DNA from: Tachypleus tridentatus
Taxonomy: Eukaryota > Arthropoda > Merostomata > Xiphosura > Limulidae
Direction of reading: 5' to 3'
DNA: 64,000 nt
NCBI RefSeq assembly: GCF_004210375.1
Contig: NC_134837.1
Coordinates: 159,133,310-159,197,309 of the forward strand
Below, in pieces: positions 59,153 through 64,000 of the stretch. Position 1 is the stretch's first letter, and each line of letters begins with the position of its first letter. The notes under the pieces were generated by a model. It was not told the DNA's origin, did no database searches, and worked only from the letters and a program-made list of their open reading frames with translations. Both the position numbers and the translations under genes were made by a program.

Positions 59153-59362
59153 TGGCTTGGCAGTTAAGGCGTTCGAATTGCTATTTGAGAGTGGTGGGCT
59201 TGAATTTCCGTAACACCGAATATGCTCATCCCTTCAGCCTTGGGAGCGTTATAATTTAATGGTCAATTGAACTATTTGTTGATAAAAGAATAGTCACAGC
59301 TACATTACGGACGACTGGTGTAGTTAGATCTCGTATAGCTTTTAGCGAAATTGAGACCAAAC
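59153..59362 (+). repeat. SINE-1 copy, diverged
   Basis: CTTGGCAGTTAAGGCGTTCGAATTG head, GAATTTCCGTAACACC, GAGCGTTATAATTTAATGG, a deletion of the GGTGGTGATGACTAG part, and GTATAGCTTTTAGCGAAATT. Confidence 0.75.
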
Positions 59363-59689
59363 CAAAAACCCAGGCAACTGTACGCAATACAAGCAAGAAT
59401 TATTTCTATATGGAAATGAGAAGAAAGAGGTATGAGTTCCCAAGATAAGCCTTCAGCCAAAATGTAACATCATATGGATTTCTGTGTGATTAAATTGTTG
59501 AAAATGGCTCTAGGAAACTGTTATTTTTATACTTTAGGTAGATTATGGGAAGCAATTAGGGAGAGTGGTGTGTTTTGAACATGATAAAGTTGCGACAAAG
59601 TCTTTTAAAATTGAAATTGTTCTGCAGATTATCAAGATTCATGATCTTCAGTTAGAGGATTAGAGAACATGACAACATCGATTGTAATG

Positions 59690-59965
59690 TTTGTTTGTTT
59701 TTGGAATTTCGCACAAAGCTACTCGAGGGCTATCTGTGTTAGCCGTCCCTAATTTAGCAGTGTAAGACCAGAGGGAAGGCAGCTAGTCATCACCACCCAC
59801 CGCCAACTCTTGGGCTACTCTTTTACCAACGAAGAGTGGGATTGACCGTCACAATATAACGCCCCCACGGCTGGGAGGGCGAGCATGTTTGGCGCGACTC
59901 GGGCGCGAACCCGCAACCCTCAGATTACGAAGTGCACGCCTTAACGCGCTAGGCCATGCCAGGCC
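59690..59965 (-). repeat. SINE-1 copy with 11-bp target duplication
   Basis: Near-consensus minus-strand copy flanked by CGATTGTAATG on both sides (59679-59689 and 59966-59976). Confidence 0.95.
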
Positions 59966-60662
59966 CGATTGTAATGACGTAGTGAGATTCAAAATCGTCT
60001 CAGTATAGGATACTAAGCTCTCTATAACTGGACTGATTATCAAAATTATAAGACTATACGATAAAGAGCGAAAGGTTTTCTTTGGTGCTTGTGAGAGCCC
60101 TAAGAATATAGATCAGAGACAAGATAAATAAATAATATGATAACAAATCGAAACAGAATGTTATAATTCAAATTGCAAACAGTCATTGTAAGAAAGTATA
60201 ATGAAATGGACCATGATTTAGTGTCTTAATACATTTTATGATTTGTAATGTGCAATACATCATCAGTTTGGGGCACAGTGTTGATAGGAATATAAAATTT
60301 TCTGTATTGTTTTAGTTTTGTCTTCTGAGTTAACTTTTTCAGGACCGGAAGTGTGCCACTGATATCCTCGATTTCTTTCTTCTAAAATTAGCGATAATTA
60401 ACCAAATTGCACGAAACTTCGGAAAAGGTATCTAAATTCGGATAAAATATTGTAAAATTTCTAAAATGTTCTTATAAGACGTTGATTTTTTTAAAAAAAC
60501 AACAACAACATTAATATACGCAGTTTATATTGCCGATTAAAATAGTCACTACTTCGTCCATAAATCTTCAAAAATCTAAAGAATGAAACTTGAATTGGAT
60601 AAGAAATGCAAAAAGCTTTACTACTTTGGTTATGACTAAATTCACGAAATTCTGTGATTGAG

Positions 60663-60796
60663 GTTGTTGTTGTTGTTGTTTTGAATTAAGCACAAAGCTA
60701 CACAATGGGCTGTCTGTGCTCTGCCCACACGGGTATCGAAACCCCGAGTTTAGTGTTGTAAGTCCGTAGACATACCGTTAAGCCATTGGGGAGCAT
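60663..60796 (-). repeat. SINE-2 copy (tail A) with target duplication
   Basis: Near-consensus minus-strand copy, with TGTGATTGAG on both sides (60653-60662, 60797-60806) and a GTT-rich end at the tail side. Confidence 0.93.
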
Positions 60797-60806
60797 TGTG
60801 ATTGAG

Positions 60807-62244
60807 AAAAATTTTCGCGTTTACAACCTTAGTCCATGTTCTGTTTAATTTATATCAGTAAAACATAAAATTTAAGAAGAAAATAATGTTTTCAACGCTA
60901 TTTGAAAACGGCAGATTATTCACTTTGTAGGTATTTTTATTGGGCGACTAATTGCGGGTATCAAACCATGATTTCTACAACGTAAATGAAATGAACATAA
61001 CCTTCAATATTTTTGGGCGCATGTATCGGTATATGATAAAATTTGTTATTAAATTCAAAGTTACAGGATTGGCTATTTATTTTACTTACTGCTGTGCTAT
61101 TGGGAGGTGGTATATAATAGATATTTTAAAGAAATGAACAATTAGGCATATTTATTAGTGCTAGTGACTGGTTTCATTCGTTCTTTATATTTATTAAACA
61201 TTATTATGCATATAGATTATTCTTTGTTAATGTAAAAATAAGCAACTTTCTTCGAAAAATAAACTGTCTTTTCCCAGCTGTATTGGTACATTAATTAAAT
61301 GAGTAATATATTTGTGTGACTTCTTTATTTTGACGTCATAGGGTCCTTCGAGTAAAATTCCTAAAGAGGCGCTAGATATGCAATAAAGACTTATCTGTCA
61401 CACTTGTAGTTTATTGGGAAGACAAGAATTTATAGAAGCGTGTTAATTGAGATCAAAGTTTGTGGAAAATTCACTTTGCTATTGAGTTAAATTAATACAA
61501 GTGAGAAATAATAGTAATGCGTTAATAACTGGTTTTCTTTTGTGTTTGGTCGTATCTTGCTTTACTATTTCTTATTTTGAAGTGCGCAAAGTAAACAGAG
61601 TCAAACTGAGTAGTACAGAAGTAATATTTATTCAGTTGCACAGTCATACAGTACTGTACATATTATTGAATACTAATGCTGTAGTATACTACGATACTAC
61701 TTATTGTTACATTTACTGAGAATTGTAAGAGTGTAAGTTGTACTCTTTATTAACGTTGGTGCAGTTTATGCAGAATCTGCGCATCTCTATCCAGTACAAC
61801 TTACAAATACGACTGTCGTTTATTTAAATCGAGTAGTACTCGTAAGTAGTGGTAGTACTACTAGTAGTAGTAATTTCCAATAAATCGTCACTAAATAACA
61901 TTGCGATTAGTGTATTAGTAGTTAACATTTATTTAATACCAATAGTAGCTTTTCATAAGTGCTTAAGGTCTTTTAGAGCTACCTTTGGTTAGTATTTACG
62001 AATATTATAATATAAGGTCTAAGCACAATTAGCTTTTGAGTTTTATGATTCATTTTAAATCTAAAGTATGCAAAGGTGAAAGTTGAATGTGAGGGTCATT
62101 TTACTTCATCAATTTATAAGATTAATCTGTTTTCTAATTTCATATTTTACCATTGGGCCTAGATTACTTTTTAATATTTCTTACTATATTCTTACTTCTA
62201 ATTTCTTCTTCATAATGTACATTTATACATTGTTATTCTCTAAT
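60807..62244 (+). promoter_or_regulatory. Upstream region of the goliath-type gene
   Basis: No gene seen. It contains a perfect palindromic CRE/ATF site TGACGTCA at 61331-61338, about 0.9 kb before the start codon, and an AGT/ACT trinucleotide-rich patch at about 61820-61885. Other parts are AT-rich. The promoter itself is not identified. Confidence 0.35.
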
Positions 62245-62716
62245 ATGTCATGCTACTCAAACTATAAAGTGAGTAAATTATTTTGTTGGTGCTGGTGGTT
62301 TTATTTTTTTTTACTGGTGGTATTCATGGACTGTTTTGGGTCATTTGTTAATTGTGAATTCACTTATGGCTATGGAGCTCAAGAGTATACACTTGCCTTG
62401 ATTAATATTACTTACACTCATCCTGTGACTGGAAAGATACACTCAGAAAAGAGTGAAATTGGAAAATTTACCAGTGGCAAAATAGAGTCAGCAAATGGAG
62501 TGGTAGTACATGTTTCAAGTAATAACCATACCAATAATAATGGTTGTAATCCTTTTGACAGTGAAATTATTCCTCATGAACCATGGATTGCCCTGATAGA
62601 ACATGGATATTGTAGAGATAAAATTAAGTTAGAACATGCTGTGGAAAGTAATGCTTCAGCTGTTATAATTTACAGTAATGAGTTCCACTCGTTTGGACTT
62701 AGGTTGCATCATGAAG
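62245..62716 (+). CDS. gol: Goliath/RNF130-type E3 ubiquitin ligase, first coding exon (partial gene)
   Basis: N-terminal exon of a transmembrane RING E3 ligase of the goliath/RNF130/RNF150 family, which acts on endosomal and other vesicle membranes. From the ATG at 62245 the protein has a short N-terminus, a strongly hydrophobic signal segment (LFCWCWWFYFFLLVVF), then a lumenal protease-associated (PA) domain. Signatures are EYTLALINITYTHPVTGK, a Cys before PWIALIEHGYC, and NASAVIIYSNE. Asn-linked glycosylation sequons occur at NIT, NHT and NAS. The exon ends GAAG followed by GTGAGT (intron from 62717), phase 1. Upstream ATGs in frame at 62215 and downstream at 62326 are alternatives; 62245 keeps the whole signal segment with a modest n-region. 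The rest of PA, the transmembrane helix and the RING-H2 domain are not in the window. The symbol is family-level; orthology to a particular paralogue is not shown. Confidence 0.82.
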
Positions 62717-64000
62717 GTGAGTTCATATAGAGTTTGAAACCAAATTTATTTTAATGGTGTAATAATAAAGTTGGAAATCATAATTTTATTACTGATTATG
62801 AGTGTAATCTGTAGAATGTGAGATTCTGACTTTTTTTACAGTAGTTCTCAGATGTGCTCGTTGAAGGGTTTCCCTAATAGTAATACTGTACTCATATTTG
62901 TAAATTTCAGCTTATCTTTCATGTTTGTATTTTTGTATCTGCCAAGTCTATTCTGTTATCACTTTTCTTATTTCTATTTATATTTTTGTAAGTGATTTGC
63001 AATAAAAGTGGCATCTGTAATGTCAATAACTGCTAACTTAGTTGGAGGCAAAGGATCATTTGAACTGGCAGTATTTATTTTGGGTGGATATGCAAGAATA
63101 TGACATGTACTGTATAGATCTAATAACTGTTATATCATTGAGATTCCAATAGCTTCCATCAATTAGCATAATATTAATAATGTAGTAGCATGGTTAGTGA
63201 GCACTATGGTAAATGTAACAAGCTATCAGATCTAGTTACAATAGAAAAACTACGTTAAATTTATTCATCCATACTTTTCAATCTCATTGTCTTCTAGTTG
63301 GAAGGCTGATAAACAACATGTAAGTGAATCCCAAACTTCAAATTCCAGTTTAGGACACAAGAACTCTAAGCAGTTTAGTTTGAAGTGTTTTTTGGAGGTG
63401 TTGAAATTAGGCAGGCTTTTTATTAAGCAACTTTCAATGGTTCTTTTTATGTAGTTATCCATTTTTTTTTAAAATAAAATTCTTATTGATTTCTAATCAA
63501 TTTGATGGTCAACACTTGTGGTTTCTCGTATCTGACTTTTCACAAATTGGTATAGTATAATATGAATACCTTCTCTTTTATCTTCAGGTATTGTTATCTT
63601 TAAAGTTAAGGTTTTTTGGTATTTGAATATTTGTAAAGGTAAGGTTAAAGGTTGTGATATAGTAATTTTCTATTATTGTAGGAATGAATAAATAACGTAT
63701 GGTGTGAATCGTAAGTGTATTGAACTGTTTTTGTTTACATGTTCTGGAAATTTATGATAGGGTTAAATCACCTACCCTTTTTGCTATCCTCAACATTCTC
63801 AATTAGTTCAAGTAGTTGGAATTTATAGTAGTGTGGTAGATGCTATTGTCTTCCTTTCAACTGCTAGGAACTTAAAAATAAAAATCATAGTAAACAAATG
63901 AATGTATACAAAGCACAAAGAGTGCATTCTACATCACCTTAGATTTTGTCAGTTAGTAAGAATTTCTTGTATTTCTTGTAGTTCAGTGAATCCTGTGCTA
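62717..64000 (+). other. First intron of the goliath-type gene (continues past window)
   Basis: Begins GTGAGT. I searched it by eye for a phase-1 exon continuing the PA domain (a hydrophobic strand such as IIAVMI followed by a glycine-lysine segment) and found none. A TTTTATCTTCAG tract at about 63590 is a fair acceptor, but what follows does not resemble the family. AT-rich, with no repeat recognised. Confidence 0.6.

Noticed and set aside
62083-62244. Upstream in-frame extension of the goliath-type exon
   Set aside because: It opens only with a TTG, is highly AT-rich and would put a second hydrophobic segment before the signal peptide, which the family does not have.
63585-63640. Possible second exon of the goliath-type gene after TTTTATCTTCAG
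   Set aside because: The following codons do not resemble the rest of the PA domain and run into low-complexity sequence.

Overview
The window is AT-rich animal nuclear DNA with two real protein-coding loci set in a dense landscape of decayed mobile elements. The organism is most likely a chelicerate, and the best guess is a horseshoe crab (Xiphosura). The evidence is a very abundant tRNA-headed SINE of about 280 bp of the kind I associate with horseshoe crab genomes, plus arthropod-like Gsx and goliath-family genes with spliceosomal introns. Taxon assignment is inference; the gene and repeat calls below come from the sequence.

Genes. (1) A ParaHox homeobox gene, Gsx (the family of Drosophila ind), lies on the minus strand. 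Exon 1 is at 29253-28731, a 4115-bp intron follows, and exon 2 is at 24615-24176. The splice joins phase 1 to phase 1 and gives a 320-residue protein with a conserved N-terminal motif and a complete Q50 homeodomain. (2) The first coding exon of a goliath/RNF130-type membrane E3 ubiquitin ligase (signal peptide plus protease-associated domain) lies on the plus strand at 62245-62716. Its donor site leads out of the window, and the transmembrane and RING exons must lie beyond 64000.

Mobile elements, left to right: two tRNA-derived SINE families (called SINE-1, about 280 bp, and SINE-2, about 120 bp, with two tail subtypes) in roughly 40 copies or fragments; a hammerhead-ribozyme-like core near 6.4 kb; a SINE-1 copy with a completely different 3' tail (25436-25768) bounded by one 12-bp target duplication; a broken gypsy-type retroelement protease region (about 37.6-38.4 kb, minus); a 5'-truncated Penelope-like element with reverse transcriptase and GIY-YIG endonuclease (43.1-44.46 kb); a second Penelope end fragment at 50.6 kb with an inverted terminal arm and a hammerhead-like motif, interrupted by an internally deleted mariner (50985-51891); a 39-bp minisatellite (54.34 kb); and a 2.7-kb DNA transposon (55857-58582).

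The most interesting object is that transposon. It has about 150-bp imperfect terminal inverted repeats that begin CACT, TTA on both sides, and an interrupted, intron-containing gene for an unnamed invertebrate protein family with paired cysteines. It sits inside one copy of a roughly 1-kb repeat whose other copy, just upstream of Gsx (about 30.13-31.15 kb), preserves the empty site. A SINE-1 with its own 11-bp target duplication has in turn inserted into the left terminal repeat, so the order of events can be read directly.

Large parts of the window (for example 0-3.6, 16.4-18.4, 20-24.2, 31.2-33.1, 34.8-36.1 and 60.8-62.2 kb) hold no gene that I can support.
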